From assembly GCA_905221605.1 (NCBI GenBank), contig CAJNDS010002715.1, forward strand, positions 120,001 through 184,000: a stretch of 64,000 bases of DNA, written 5' to 3'. This document shows, piece after piece, positions 1 through 12,389 of this stretch. The stretch's first letter is position 1. Each line of letters starts with the position of its first letter. The notes under the pieces were generated by a model. It saw nothing but the letters and a program-made list of their open reading frames with translations. It did no database searches and had not been told where the DNA came from. The position numbers and the translations under genes were made by a program. The stretch comes from Symbiodinium natans. Lineage: Eukaryota > Sar > Dinophyceae > Suessiales > Symbiodiniaceae.

Positions 1-2726
1 CCTGCGTCTCCAGGCAATCTTTGCCCGCCTGGCCGAAGCTTGCCACAAGCGAGGTGTCGATGGACGGAATCGAAGCCAAGCCCGTGCCTGAGTCAGCCCG
101 CTCGCTCTGTGGGGTAGTGTAGCTTCTCGCTACTCACCCCTTGCTTATCGCATTCGGAGGTGCGCAAAGCAAGGTGTTACGAACCTGATATTCAGAATCG
201 GACTTGCACTTCTGCCGCATTCGCCAGCAGAAGCCGGCTGAAGGCGGCAAAATGCTACATCGCGGAGACGAACGTCGCAGCATCGAGCAATGATTCCGCA
301 CACGTGACGCTTGCATGCCATGGGCAATGGGATGACATCAGCCTGTGCGCGAATGTTGGTCTTCAATGCCCACAGGGGAAGTCAAACCGACTCATCAAAA
401 CGCACATGCCGCAAAGCGAACGCAAGAACATGCAGGTGCTGTTTTGCCAAGATGCATGCAGTGAAGGCACACATCATGCTCTTTGTCACTTGCTTACGTT
501 CGCTGCCTGCTTCAAGCATCTCTGTCATCCGGGGTCGGGCCATGCAGCACTGACTGCCTGCACAAGGCAGTATTTGCACTGAGAAGGCTAGCATCCAGCA
601 AACTTGCAAGCAACCCTATGTTTATCTTCTGTGGATCACCTGCCGCTCGAGGCTTGAGGCATGTAGGCAATGACCGACCATGGGCACACGCGGCACACCT
701 TGGCAGCTGATTTAGATGGCTCCCTCGCATTGCAATGAAACGTGAACCCTACCGCTGGGCCGCAAACGGTTCCCAGCCATCAGCCAGCCGCAATGAGGAA
801 TGCTGAAGCCTACGGCTGAGGCTCGAGAGAGCGACCTGAAAATTGCAGCGAGGCTTGGGGTCGGGCGCAGGCTCTCCCTGAATGCCCCACCCACGGATAT
901 CAATGAAACGCTGGGAAATCACCATGGACCATGAGCATCATTCGGTTTTGTCTCTTCGCGGCTTTCGGGGTTCGCCACGTTTGGAGCAGCACTTCCTGAA
1001 AGCCCGTAAAGTTTAGCTTAGCTTAGGCTCTCCGAACTTTCGTTTTCTGCCTGCGCCGCTTGACACACCAAGGGCTCAACAAACACCCTTGGTGTGCCCA
1101 TTGTCGACAGTCTGGTGTCCGGATGACATTGGCCGTGAGTCCAAGTAGCTCTTGACCGCTCTGCATCTGGAGATCAGGCCGGAAGGGCCATAGCCCGGCA
1201 TCTTGATTCGACCCGACAAAACAATCGTGCAAAGACTTTACATATCTGTACATGGATGTCCATCAGAACATGGCAATGTACAAACTTCTGGGAGGTTCTT
1301 CCTGCACCTTGCAACCCTTGCAAAAGATGCGTGCGAGGTGCACACTGTGCAGGCGCGCGTTTGTTTATGTCACGATTGTCTGCAAGAATGCAAGTAATCA
1401 TACATACGAAAACAGATTATGCCGCGTGGAAACGAGCAGTTGATGCTAGGAACATGCCTGTAAGTAGGCAAATCCCACTAAAGTTGAATCAGCGCAGATC
1501 GAGGGAATGGAGCGTTCGCACGCACATGTTGACGGTTCTTCTCTCAGGGACTTACACTAAAGGAATAGCACGGTGCACGGTACGAACTTGCAAGATCGCA
1601 GGTGCCTCCACGCAATTGAAATGTGCGTGATAGCTCTAATAAGGCATGAACAAATGTGAGTTTTTCCTGTTGCTTCTATGCATTCAAGGCCTGGCGTGCC
1701 AGTTTTCAGAAACCGATGAGCTACCACGCGTGCTGCTGTAGGCAGTGCTGTAGGCCCTCAGGCCTGCCTCTATGTGTGACTCCTTGAGGGCCACGAGGCA
1801 ATAAAGCAGAGTTGGACAATGGGCTGCAAAGACTGGATAGACGTGTTGCTGAAACTTAAAACTGAGTGGAGCCCACCCAAATGGCCGGGACATAGGCGCC
1901 ATTGTCCAATCTGTGTCCAATCTGTTGCCTTGCTTGAAAGTCATTGCTTCAGGTGGGTCTGGACAACACCTGCCGATGATGTTTTGGAGCGATCTGCATC
2001 ACAAAAACGAAGGAGAGAATCGGATGCTTTACAGACCTGTGCATATCTGAGCATGAGACAGCAGGATCCTTCACCAAAACTTTCGCTAACTACGCCGCTT
2101 TGGCATCTTAAAATTCGACAGGGTCATGAGCATCAGCCTCGTGATGGCTCATGATCCTGCGCCCGATATGGCAGAGCACACAGCCTGTGAATTTTAAAGA
2201 CGTTAGCACCTGCCAAGTGGTTCTTACCTCAGATGGGCTGGCTCTGACAGAGCGTCGGTGCATATCTGCATGTCAGACACGCAACACGTTGTCAGGACAC
2301 GCTAATAAACATTCTGCAAACACATTTGGCGGCAAGCAGCGGTTCAAATCAGGGAAGCTCTCACGAATCGTCACACAACATTGAAACAGATGCCTCAAGC
2401 CATCGTAGCCCCTCGCCGCCGGTCAGCTACGCTTGCTCTTCTCCCACGGAGTTTTAAAGACCAGAATGCTCAGTCCAAGGGTCACCTGGCAAGCGCTTAA
2501 AGCGACTAGGGTTTGTCTCTGACTTCCCTCTTGCGCGACTTAGTCAAGCTATGCCTAGTTGACTGACTGGTCAGGAGATTGAGGTGCCAGATTAGGGTCT
2601 AGGTCGTTTTCAACACGTGGCAGAGGCAAAGGGCCAAGGAATCCTTTCCTTTGATCACTCAGGCTCCTGCGAAGACTTGGCTGTTGAGATCTGTTGAGTC
2701 TCCGTCCGGGTCTGCTCCGATCGTCT
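1..2726. other. intergenic or intronic DNA, no gene supported
   Basis: Short open frames occur on both strands, but none exceeds about 140 codons and none shows a recognisable motif, a helical or charged exon-like composition, or paired splice signals. No repeat stands out. The right edge abuts the stop codon of the PPR gene. Confidence 0.6.
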
Positions 2727-3783
2727 TCAGAGCAGCTTGAAGGCCGCATCGATTGCTTGGCAAAGGTTTGAAAGCTTCACTCCGCCTTGGCGGAAGTCAG
2801 CAAGGGCAGCTCTGGCAGCTTGTGCTCTCGCAGCTGGCAAAACCCGAATGTCTTCGGCTATATCGGCCGCCATCCTTCTTCGCCTATTTTTGTCCTTGGG
2901 GATTTGCGGAACTCTTGTCAAATACACTTCGGCAAAGACCTCATTGGCAGGGATGTCCCAGGACTTCATGCGCTCGTATGCAGCCAGCAAGAATTCAAGT
3001 GGGGCGGCCTGGTACGCACCAACCAGAGATAACCAGAGCACTGAAAGCAGCCACGTCCGGTTCCAAGCGCATTTCCAACAGTCGGTCGAAGAGAAACAAG
3101 GCAGCGTTGTGTGAGGAATGCTGTGCCGTTGCACACGCATGAATTGCAGATGTGAAGTGGCCCAAATCTACTTCACAATTTTTAGTGTTGATCAATTCGT
3201 CCAGCACACCAGCTGCGCTTTCAACGTCTCCTTCATCAGCAGCAGCATCAATCCGGGCCGCTGCTAATGCCTCATTCAGCTCGCACGAGCCCCGTGCCTC
3301 ACGCCATATTTCTCGAACTCGATTCATCAAGCCTAGTTTGGCAAACAGTTTCATAGCCAGCGTGTATACGGGAGGGTCTTTCTCTAAACTGAAGGAGCAG
3401 ACTTTCTCATATGTATCGGCCCCAAAATGGTACTGACGACATCTAAAGGCTGCGTTCATGACAGTCGTGTATATTGCGACCGCACGACCGTCGTAGCCTG
3501 CAAAAAGGGCTTTAACCGCCTGCCAGTCGCCTCGCTTGGCTGCATCTTGCATGTCGGCGAGCAGCAGTTTCTCGGGAGGACGTAAATAAAATTGACCTCC
3601 TGCCTCTGTCCGGAACTTGCTCCCGCCGGTCCTTTCTCTCATCAAACTGAGAGGCTCTTGCAGCTTTGGGTTTTTAGCCTTATGGGCGCCGTCCTTGCAG
3701 GAAAACGTTCTCAGCACCGCAGAATTCCATCCACAACACGTTGCATGAAACAGAACCAACCATGCAGGCCATGCCCTCCACAT
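2727..3783 (-). pseudogene. PPR (pentatricopeptide repeat) protein gene, frame broken by a 10-bp duplication
   Basis: PPR proteins are helical-repeat RNA-binding proteins that act mainly on organelle transcripts. The ATG at 3783 opens a frame that runs to a stop at 2995; a second frame runs from about 3040 to a TGA at 2727. Together they give about 350 codons. The N-terminus (MWRAWPAWLVLF...) is a hydrophobic segment like a signal peptide, which suggests import into a secondary plastid, or alternatively a mitochondrial presequence. The body shows PPR-like helix pairs of about 35 residues: one with AIYTTVMNAAFRCRQYHFGA, one with FTSAIHACA ending in LLEMRLEPDVAAFSALV, and one with AAYERMKSWDIPANEVFAEV. 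The helix pair that spans residue ~250 is split between frames exactly at the tandem repeat AACCAGAGAT/AACCAGAGCA at 3021-3040; dropping one 10-bp unit puts both halves in phase. No intron can explain a 10-bp offset. It may be a true pseudogene, an allele, or an assembly error. The C-terminal ~60 residues are Arg/Ala-rich helices. No introns are visible, which is unusual beside the neighbouring genes and could point to a retroposed copy. Confidence 0.8.
3021..3040. repeat. 10-bp imperfect tandem duplication inside the PPR gene
   Basis: AACCAGAGAT is followed directly by AACCAGAGCA. The duplication adds 10 bp to a coding region and shifts its frame. Such a footprint can be left by polymerase slippage or by excision of an inserted element with a target-site duplication. 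Confidence 0.85.
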
Positions 3784-4616
3784 AGCGAACAAACAACGAA
3801 AGGAACCTCTCTGCCGCAGGGCAAGCAGGTGGTCTTGATCTGAAACTTCTGCCTTTGATTCGATTTGAGCTCTATGCAGGTTCAACCTTAGAATAATGTT
3901 AATGTCGACCTGCGAAATGCTGCACCACAGGCTGCAAACAGAAACGGCCCTGTGCCATCCGCTGCCCAGGCCTGCGCGATCAAGCCAAATGCTGCCTGCG
4001 GAAATTTGCGCACGTACTGAGCGAGGCTTATATTACAACTGTGCGTCAGAGACCGAGGCTCTCAACAGCTTTACCTCTGAAAAAAGTACCAGAGAACTCA
4101 GCGTGATGTTCACGTGTGGGAGATGAGACAAGGACCCATGCATGTCATGTGCCCGCACGAACTTAAAAGAGCGGAAGGTCCTTGGACACCCCAAAGCCTC
4201 TGCAAGCAATGTCATCTAGTCCCTGAAAATTCCCCGCCCAAGCGGATATGCCGGCTGCAAAACAAGAATATCACATAACTAATGGCGCAGATACATATAT
4301 CAGGCGCGTGCCACTTGCACATACTTGTACGCTCACAGGCATTCCGCCAATCAGCAAGGTGCAGGTCTAATGCAAAACCTTCTGCGTTACCCGTTGCACC
4401 TGGCACTGAAGTGCTTGTCGCGCAACACCAATCAAGAATGCAGCACTTTGGGGTTGGTGTGGTCAGCTAGATGGCTTCATGTTGCTTGCAAGCCCTCGAA
4501 AGCCCTGATGCCTTCAGCCGGGTGTCCCCAACATATGGAAACCTCGGTGCCGGGCATTTGCGGCTGAGGATTTGACAGCTGTATTTTGGGAGTTGAAGTG
4601 CAACATTCGTGAGACA
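3784..4616. other. non-coding region upstream of the PPR gene
   Basis: Only short shadow frames are present. The region just upstream of the ATG at 3783 would hold the promoter and the trans-splice acceptor if the PPR gene is expressed, but no TATA-like or other element can be assigned. Confidence 0.5.
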
Positions 4617-5106
4617 TTAGTTCCTAGCCTTGAGGACGGCTTTTGCGTCTTTCCAGGGTTTAAACACGTGTAGCGCGCTGAAGCAGCTGCAGACTGGCAG
4701 CTCGGTAAGCAACATCTCCTCGCCGTACCAGCCGGCCCACCTGCTGTGAAGGTTTGCACTCTGAAGGTAAGGCGGCTGTGTCACGTGTGCCGTCGAACCA
4801 AGGTTTTGCAGCATGGCGGCTGCAGCCAAGTAGATTACATTCTGTATAAAATAAAGTACTTTAGCCGGCACGTTACTTAGCGTGAGCCACTCTGCATCTC
4901 TCAAAAGCAGACTCCTGACTACGGGATGAGGTCGGCACCATTGCACCAGCAGCAATGCGAAGCAGGACCAGCCTGCGGTGGAGGCTGTGCCAAATGTAGG
5001 TTCCTGGATCCAAGCAACTCGACCCAGAAGTTGCAGGCCTATGCCCTGCAGGAAGACGTGAAGGTAGCCCCCCTGGAAGGGCATCCACAGCCGGTAGGCA
5101 GGCTGC
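4617..5106 (-). CDS. exon of a putative multi-pass membrane protein, partial
   Basis: An open minus-strand frame starts after the acceptor TTTCAG (exon start 5106) and runs to a stop near 4617. The first part is hydrophobic with aromatic and polar breaks (YRLWMPFQGGYLHVFLQGIG, then ASTAGWSCFALLLVQWC, then VLYFIQNVIYLAAAAML), which reads like two or three membrane helices joined by short loops. The donor may lie near 4880, where GCTAAGTAACG is found, and the rest could be read-through. No family was recognised. Other exons of the same gene were not found. Confidence 0.35.
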
Positions 5107-5109
5107 CTG

Positions 5110-7292
5110 AAAGCGCAGGCCGGTTTAGGGGACGTGAAGTTGTTGCTTCACGAACTATGAGAAAGAAACGGCAAACAATCCAACATCGAAGCTCTTGCAC
5201 CATTCTGTCTAAGCCTATGGTCGGCGTGCAAGCATCCTGTGAGACTTGTGAGCCATGGCAGCCCGGGCACGTCACGAAGCCACAAACGTGTGTGGCAGGC
5301 GAGGAGACAAAGAAGCCGAACTGGCAAAGACCTGCAGTTCGTGTACAGGGCTTGGGGCACCCGACAAGCCAGGAAAAAGCCACATATACTCACATAATTT
5401 ACAAGCCCGTAGGCTTTTGAGGCTTCTCATTTTCAGGCCCATGTACGAGTAACGAGTATTTTGCCGAGTCCTGAGTTCGTACCTCTACATCCACGGTACC
5501 CGATCGCTCGGAATGGCTCCAAATGGCTCTGTGCCGAGTTGCTGCACAGGCTCCAAGACGTTGAGCATGCGACCTTGCCATACAAAGTGGGCGAGAAGCC
5601 CATGGGCTTGCCAAATGAGCGTGTCTGCGCCTTGTACAGTCTCATCAGATCTCAGTAGTGCACACGTGTCCTCGATTTCTAACCGCTGCTTTCAAACACC
5701 TGCAAGGACCCCAATTGCCGGCGCGGCACCGACAGGCTCAACCCGCCGCAAAGCACCAGTAAAACCTGGGCTGTCACTGATGGCCTAACTAGGGATCTTG
5801 AAAGGGGGGTGAATCACTTCCGCAGGCTTGCGCAGCCAGATGTGCAGCCAGCGTGCGAACGCCGAGGCATGTGCCGTACCCCCTCTCTCTCTATCTCTCT
5901 TTCTTTCTTGGGGCTTGAGGTCAGGGATTTTCCCCCGCACTTGCGCGCCTCCATGTTGGGGTAGTCAGTTGTTCTCGGAACCCGGGGGAGATATCATATG
6001 GGTCTCAGGGGCTTGCCCCCAGTCACCACCAGCGTCCCCCCCAGCCCCCCCCCCCCCGAGTTCTTGGCGCGCACCTTTCTTTCGGCGCAGAAAACTAAGT
6101 CGGCCTGTGGGGAGAGCAAAACGTGCAGGGTACACGGATTAATTAGTCAAGGAGCTGAGTGCCCAGCCACCCATCTTTCTCTCTCTTCCTTCTTCCTTCC
6201 ACTGCGGTTCAGTTTGGTGTGAACTTTATTTCTGCTTCTGCTGCTTCTTCTTCTCCTTCTTCTTCTTCTGCTGGGCATGAAGGGTCCCCGAAGGCCCCCA
6301 CGCGCGAGTGCGCGCCCGAATACGGTCTACATGGGGTAACTGACTGCGAACAGACGACCAAAGAGAGGGTACTGCCCCCAGCATGCAAGCAAAAAACTGC
6401 TGCAGTTCCCCCACTCGAGGTCGGGCGGAAAAAACATGCAGTTTTTTATTTTGTCCAGCCCGCCTTTGTTCACCCTATCTTAGGGTCCTTGTAAAACTTG
6501 CCTCCCTTATAGAGTTTGCTGAGTTGGGCGACACACCGTATGGTCACAGATGGTACACGGCATGGGCCTCCGGCCCGTCTCGAAACTCTCTGATTAACTG
6601 CAACTAACTGCTTCCCCCGTCCAATTCCGTCAGGAAACCCGAAGTATAAAAAACCCTCTCACTCTCTGCCGTGGCATCCAGAGGGTCTAGCAGCGCCAGG
6701 CAACGCATGAGGCTCATGATGATGCATTCTGATGGAGCTAAGACGACCCTGCGCACACCCGCCGCCAACGCCAGCTGAATATCATGATGACATGCCCGGA
6801 TCTGCTGCTACGCTCACGAATTCCAGTTGGCTCGCGAGTTTATGCAGATTCCAATATCTCAAATCCCCTGAACATGCCCATAAACTTAAAGCATCGCAAG
6901 CCGTCTTGAAGAAATTCCACACAGGCCGCTGATTACCTGGATGCTTCAGTAGCCTTCGATCTTGGAAAGGGACCCAAACGCAAGATAGCGAACGCATGTG
7001 AACCTAATCCGGACTGCAGGTCATACACCATGAATTCCCTATCACTAATCAACACAATGAATGCAGTGAGTGGCGCCTGAAACCCCCAGCAGATCGCCCC
7101 GGAAAGCAAGGAAGACGGCGAAAGAACCCAACTCAGAAAGCACCCAGGGTATTAATCACAGAAATTCATCGCTCATCCACAAGCGAAACAAACCTAATCT
7201 TCGAAAACATAAATCTAAATAACGTACAGAATCGAGACCCTACCATCAGCCTCACGAGCCATAAAAGAAGCCACCGTGAACCCAGCATACTT
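5110..7292. other. non-coding region with simple repeats
   Basis: A CT-rich tract lies at about 5880-5910, a run of C near 6048-6056 and a CTT tract at 6236-6272. A C/G-rich patch around 5995-6070 leaves frames open in several phases. No coding exon is supported. Confidence 0.5.
6236..6272. repeat. CTT/TTC microsatellite
   Basis: Irregular CTT units (TTCTTCTTCTCCTTCTTC and similar). Similar tracts occur at 56.45-56.57 kb and 62.16-62.21 kb. Confidence 0.85.
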
Positions 7293-7499
7293 TCAGACTC
7301 CAGTGACTCCAGCAACCAAAAAAACTGCTAAGGCCCCAACCATGGTCCAAAGGGAAATGAGCACCGGCCCGGCCACGAGAGTCAGCCTCAGCCACGGGTT
7401 GAGCTGGGCAGAGTGGCTTCGACTGTGGTCATAACGAATCTGAGTCACCACGTGGCCAGCTTCGGTTGGCGCGCTGGGACTAGATTGAGGTTCCGACAT
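7293..7499 (-). CDS. small ORF with one C-terminal membrane helix
   Basis: The ATG at 7499 opens a 68-codon frame that ends with TGA. The first 37 residues are polar (MSEPQSSPSAPTEAGHVVTQ at the start). Residues about 38-68 form one long hydrophobic helix (LTLVAGPVLISLWTMVGALAV and beyond), directly followed by the stop. A complete protein of this kind would be tail-anchored. It could instead be the first exon of a longer gene read through its donor. No homologue is recognised. Confidence 0.3.
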   Translation of the reverse strand: MSEPQSSPSAPTEAGHVVTQIRYDHSRSHSAQLNPWLRLTLVAGPVLISLWTMVGALAVFLVAGVTGV

Positions 7500-8472
7500 T
7501 CCAGGCCGCTTGTTGTGGGAATGTGTCTGCCTGCAGATTGACTGTAGAGTGCGCAAGTCGCAGGCATTCAGGCATCGCATTGAAGAAAATGCAGCGGGGA
7601 GTTATGTTGAGCGTAGTCGTGCCACCCCATTCTCCCGGATGAATACTCTGCCTGTGGCTCCTTCAAGATCCGTGTATGGTGCATCCGCAACTGTCATCAT
7701 GGATCCTGAATGATTCAAGTAGCAATCCTTCACCCGGACTGCCCTTCAAATCCGAAATCCCCTTGGAGACAAAGTCCGCGAATACTAGGAGAGCACAAGC
7801 CTGGACATGGCTTGTGAATCACGAGCTTGGTTGGGTGGCCTTGGGCGACTCTGCCGCTGGGCCGCCGCCACCAAAGCCACTGCCTCCTCCGAGGGTACTG
7901 GGGTTGTGGAACTTTTCAGGTTCAGATACCACAGTGGATAGGGGGGGGGGTGTGAAATGGAGATGTATGAAACATATTACCAGGAAAGTAAAGTTTTGTG
8001 AAGTAAATGGGTGGGCGGACTAGGTCTGCTATCTTTTCTGAACTCCTAGTGAGCGGTCTCGCTTTTCATGTGCTCCTGCCTCTTCATTTGATGCTTGTGG
8101 TTCACGCGTGAAGGCGTCGCTTCGCAAACTTATCGAAACGTCACCGCACCGCTCTCCCTGACAACGAAGGGCGGCACAGTCGAAATCGACTACCCTGGAG
8201 CTGTTTCCGATGGGTCCAAAGCACGAACGACGAGCCGCCTAGGCGCCATGTGCTCCGAAGAGCCTGCGCCGATGTCGGACGAGGTCCACAACATCACAAA
8301 TCGAGCACGATCTCTGGCATCGCCATCGTCTGTTGCAGCTGCCATCAGCTGCCCCAAGTCGCACTCTCGCCTTGGTCCCGGGCGCCGTCCATGGCCCGAA
8401 CTGCCTCTGTCCGCTACTGGAAGACTGCCCACAAACGCAAAACAAATCTCCACAAACATGGCCCTCCAAAGC

Positions 8473-8514
8473 ATATTATCTATATGTATATGTATGTATA
8501 TATATATATATATG
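8473..8514. repeat. (TA)n-rich microsatellite
   Basis: Alternating TATATG and TATA units. Eight or more tracts of this type are scattered in the window, nearly all outside exons. Confidence 0.85.
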
Positions 8515-10456
8515 TACTTTCGTGCATGTTATATACATATCTCTCTGAAGAATACGCCACCTCCAATATCAATTGAGCTTGTTCGGCTGACAACCTTTCA
8601 TACCCATGCATTCGCTTCAGTTCGTGTCAGGAAAGACAAAGTTTCCTGGTTTGACGACTTTGAGCAGACACGGCTACCCACCCTGCCACATGATTGTCCC
8701 CACGCAGTTCCCGGCTAGCCTCAGTGGTGTAGAGGTGGCTGTAGCCAAACGTCTCTCGAAACAGTGTGTTGTCAAACCTGAAAGTGGCAACGCTGGGATT
8801 CTCAGGAGTCTGGACGGTGAGGGCTCGTGTAGATTGTACTTACGTTCCAGAAAACGATGCTGCACCAGCTTCTCTGCCGAGTTGTCTTTGCTCTTCAAGT
8901 TGTTTCTTGTATTCTAAGTTCAGCTGCGTTAGGCATGCATGTCTTTGCAACTCTCGCGTGAAGTATTTCGCGGCGCTACTGCCGAGGGGATCCGCGTTGG
9001 AGCTTATGATGGCGTAGTTGTTGAGAGGGCGGGCTTGGCAGGACGTAACAACAACTAAAAAATGTACCCCCCCCCCCCTGCGTTCGCGCAGTGTTGACTT
9101 CCAGCTGATGGAGTGCTCACTACCACACAGGCAGCAGCTTCAAACGACATCTTCAGCCACTGCTGTTACAAGGATCTCTCGACGACTCGGAAGCCCAGCT
9201 AGTAGACTGGTTGTGAACTCGGACTGTGCCCTGTTAAGCTGCTTGACCTGAACACCCAAACCCCCAAGCAAGTTCCATTGATGGCCGGGCAACCACTGAT
9301 CGATGAGGCCTTTCTTGGCCATGGAGTACCTGGGCATGGGACATGCCTCATTGTGGTGTGTTTAATGCGTTCGGGCTTCGAGCACATGATTCCCAAGCCA
9401 AAGATCAGCTTCGATCCCTCGCGCTCCAAAGTGCATAGCCAGTCAGCTGCGCCAGATAAAATATCCTCTTCAAGTAACTCTAAGTCTGCGGCGTGGTGAA
9501 GTACGACTTTGGCTCAACGACACGCCCTGTGCTCACATCGGATTTCAAACCAATAAAGTGGAGATTTGACAATGCAGGTCCAAAGCTCAAAGCTGTAGCC
9601 GAGCCTGTGGTGTCTTTGTCTGCACAATCTACACCTAGTGCGCCCCTGCGGCCACATCTTAATGTCCCACTGCAGGCCTGCTGGCTGGTTGAGCGGCCAG
9701 CTGGGCAGCTGATATTGGAATGACACCAGGAAGTTCATGACCTCATCTTGGGCATTAGAAAGCACTAGAAGGCACTAGACTGGCCTGCAGAGTACGCGTA
9801 CGCTCCTTCCGGTCCTTGAGCCTTGCCTTCAAAAGCTGGGGAGCCTGCGGCCAGCCACGCGTGGATTACCCAAGTCGGGGCCTTCAGCCAGGCTCCAATT
9901 CAGGCCCCCTATCCAGCCCCCCCCTAAGCCCTATCTCTCAGACTCTGAGTTTGGCCGAGGCCCTGGCGGCGAGGTGGATGCGACCCGTTGCTTCGGCCAG
10001 GCGGTAGCCGAGCTCCTGGACAATTCTGCTCCGGCCTTTCCGCCTCTGACTTTCTACAGGAGCGCCTTCTAGGCCAAGCTCGGTTTCTTAACTTCGGGGG
10101 GCATGGCTTGCCTCAAGTGTACAGGTTACTGACTGTCAAGACGACTACACGCTCAGTGTCCAGCCAATGACATGTCTGCATGCTACGGAGGTTGCTGCTG
10201 CCTCAGGCAGCTGTCTAGCGTATTCGAACGAGGCCAGATACAGGGACTGCACATGCTAAGTGCCAAACTTTTCAAAACAAGAGAGTAAGCTGCGCAGGAT
10301 GCACAGGTCAGCCCCCAGATGAAATCCCCACACATTCCCTGGACTGCAACAGCGCATTGCAAACCAGATGCCTCCCTTCACAAGGGCGCAAGCAATCGAA
10401 ATTACATCCACCGCGCCTGCTGTGTGGTGTGCCGCTCCCCGACTGTGTAGAAGTAG

Positions 10457-10556
10457 AAGCCTCAAGAACTACTTGGAGTCTCTCAAGGACTTGCGAGATT
10501 CACCTCGGGTTTCTCATGGACCGTTGGGGAAGGACGCTGAACTCGGACAAAATTAA
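10457..10556 (+). CDS. possible terminal exon, unknown protein
   Basis: After a TAG acceptor at 10448-10450 the plus strand encodes SLKNYLESLKDLRDSPRVSH and a polar tail ending in a stop at 10556. The helical, Leu/Lys/Asp-rich composition is exon-like, but no flanking exon was linked to it. Confidence 0.25.
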
Positions 10557-12015
10557 CTGCATATTCGCAGGCACGGCTTAAAGGAGCCCTGCAACGCACG
10601 CAAGGTCAGCATTTAACGAGCACAAAGCCTCACGTAAGCCAAACTCTTTTTGCCGCGGCCGCTGTGTCCGGATGCTCGTTTTAAGTGCAGGCGATGAAGA
10701 TGTTGCCCGAAGGCGGCAAAGTTAGGCCATGCACCAGTATGGCCTTCAGCATCTGATGGCTATCAGATGTCTACACTGTATTCTTGTCATCAGCTACATT
10801 GACTAGTCATGCAATGCTTACCCATCGCCTTCACAAGCAGCTTCCGAAAGCAAAGCTAGAATTTGCCGTCTTACAGGAGTCAGCCGGCTCTGTAATTGGG
10901 ATGCTACAGTTGAATCAGTTGAATTCGCTCTGTGTGTCTTCATCATCTGCGCTGTGGCGATGCACGCCTTGATACTGCCACAGTTGCAAACACAGTTCCC
11001 TGCCACTGCTGAATAGATCCGTAAAGCGCTGTCACATGACTTGCCATTCGCATCTCGGTAAGGAAAGTGCTGCAGCTGCGGTCAAGAGTTGATGAATAAA
11101 TGAAAGGGCGATGGAAGCTAAGCCCATGCCGGCACACGCCTGCAAACGCAGAAGCCGTCTAGCGCATAGGGGGGAAATCTGCCGGCGTGAACCCCTGTGT
11201 ACGTAAGACCACTTTAAGAGCATTGCAAGAGCACCCCTCCGCGACCATTTAGAGCCCAAAAAGATTCCAAAAACCCCAAGAAATCCGTTCCAACAGCACT
11301 CCAAGGGGGCGCGCGCCGCTCCTCCCTGGGTGCGGCGTGGTCTTCTGGGTCGGTTGGTCGGTGGCCACTTTCCTCCCTCGGTGGTGCGGCATCCCCCCCT
11401 GCGGTCTGATCTTCCTCCGTCTGTCTGACGCTAAGTCAACCTTGCAAAAGGCGTGGCAGGACCACCATTGTTTGTTGATAATACGAGAGGTGTGCAGGGG
11501 CCGGGGGGATTATTATATGTTGAAGATCGACATAGATCAACATTGGAGAGAAAGTGTGGCAGGGCCACGATTTGGTGCCAACACAAAATCAACATCGCTT
11601 GTGCATTATGTCCACAATTGTGTAGTCTTGATTTTGAAGAAGCGTGCAGGGCCACACGAGCCCTCCTCGTGAACCCCACTTCTACGGGCGCCACGTGGCC
11701 ATCTCCACGACTCCTCCTTATGCGCCTTAATTACTCATATAGCATACTGTCTGGGAATCACCTATACAGCAATAAGTCCCTCCTCTACCAACACGGCCTG
11801 GTTGGAGAAAAAAGAGCTTAAACTCCTTCAACTTAAACCTTTACCAAACTACTCGAGGGGGAGGGGGCAATAGAAGGGGCGAGGAAGACTGAACACTATG
11901 TCCAGCACAGCGTTTGCTACCGTTGCTACCACACGCACTCCAGGTCTCTCTGGTCGCTATTAAAATGGCTGACCGGAAAGATCGCGGGGCGGCATGCCGG
12001 CAGGGCCAAAACTCG

Positions 12016-12384
12016 TCAGGCATGCGGGAGCCGCCAGGCTGCCAGGCTCTGCAGAACTTTGGTATGGAGCCTTCTGAAGTTCAATTGTGAAAAAGCTCCG
12101 ACAAACACATCCTCCCAGAAATGCTTGGTAGGTATGACCTGCGAGCCTAGGCTTCCGCTTCCCGAGAAGGCAATGGGGAGAAGCTCAGCCGAGAATGGGA
12201 GGAATGCGCAGCTCCGATGGACGCCTGACCGTGGCTCCAATAAGTCATATGACTCTAAGATGACAAAAATTCCAAAAAATGCTGCTTTGCTTTGGGGCCT
12301 CTGGTTCCTGACCCAAGCTGTGGTGGCCAAGCCGAGGGCCGACAAGCCGATGGCGGCCGGGAGGAGGAGCCCACGGCGGAGCAT
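12016..12384 (-). CDS. ORF with N-terminal membrane anchor or signal, unknown function
   Basis: A true ATG at 12384 opens a 122-codon frame. Its first 25 residues are a short basic head and a hydrophobic core (MLRRGLLLPAAIGLSALGL...), typical of a signal peptide, signal anchor or plastid-targeting leader. Later parts are mixed, with ELLPIAFSGSGSLGSQVIP and a Trp/Phe-rich stretch. No domain was recognised. The distal part could be intron if a donor is used after residue 25-30. The next exons would lie at lower coordinates, where none was identified. Confidence 0.35.
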   Translation of the reverse strand: MLRRGLLLPAAIGLSALGLATTAWVRNQRPQSKAAFFGIFVILESYDLLEPRSGVHRSCAFLPFSAELLPIAFSGSGSLGSQVIPTKHFWEDVFVGAFSQLNFRRLHTKVLQSLAAWRLPHA

Positions 12385-12389
12385 CTCCT

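Larger units (their letters stand above)
7500..12015. other. long stretch without a firm gene
   Basis: There is a (TA)n tract at 8473-8514, a run of 13 C near 9067-9079, and one weak plus-strand exon candidate at 10457-10556. The segment 8095-8470 is GC-rich and open on both strands (plus-strand frame of more than 120 codons without recognisable motifs), so it could hide an exon but the strand cannot be decided. Confidence 0.45.

Noticed and set aside
8095-8718. 207-codon plus-strand ORF
   Set aside because: Its last third is a TA microsatellite and the front part is open on both strands; no start ATG or motif. It may contain an exon but that is not supported.
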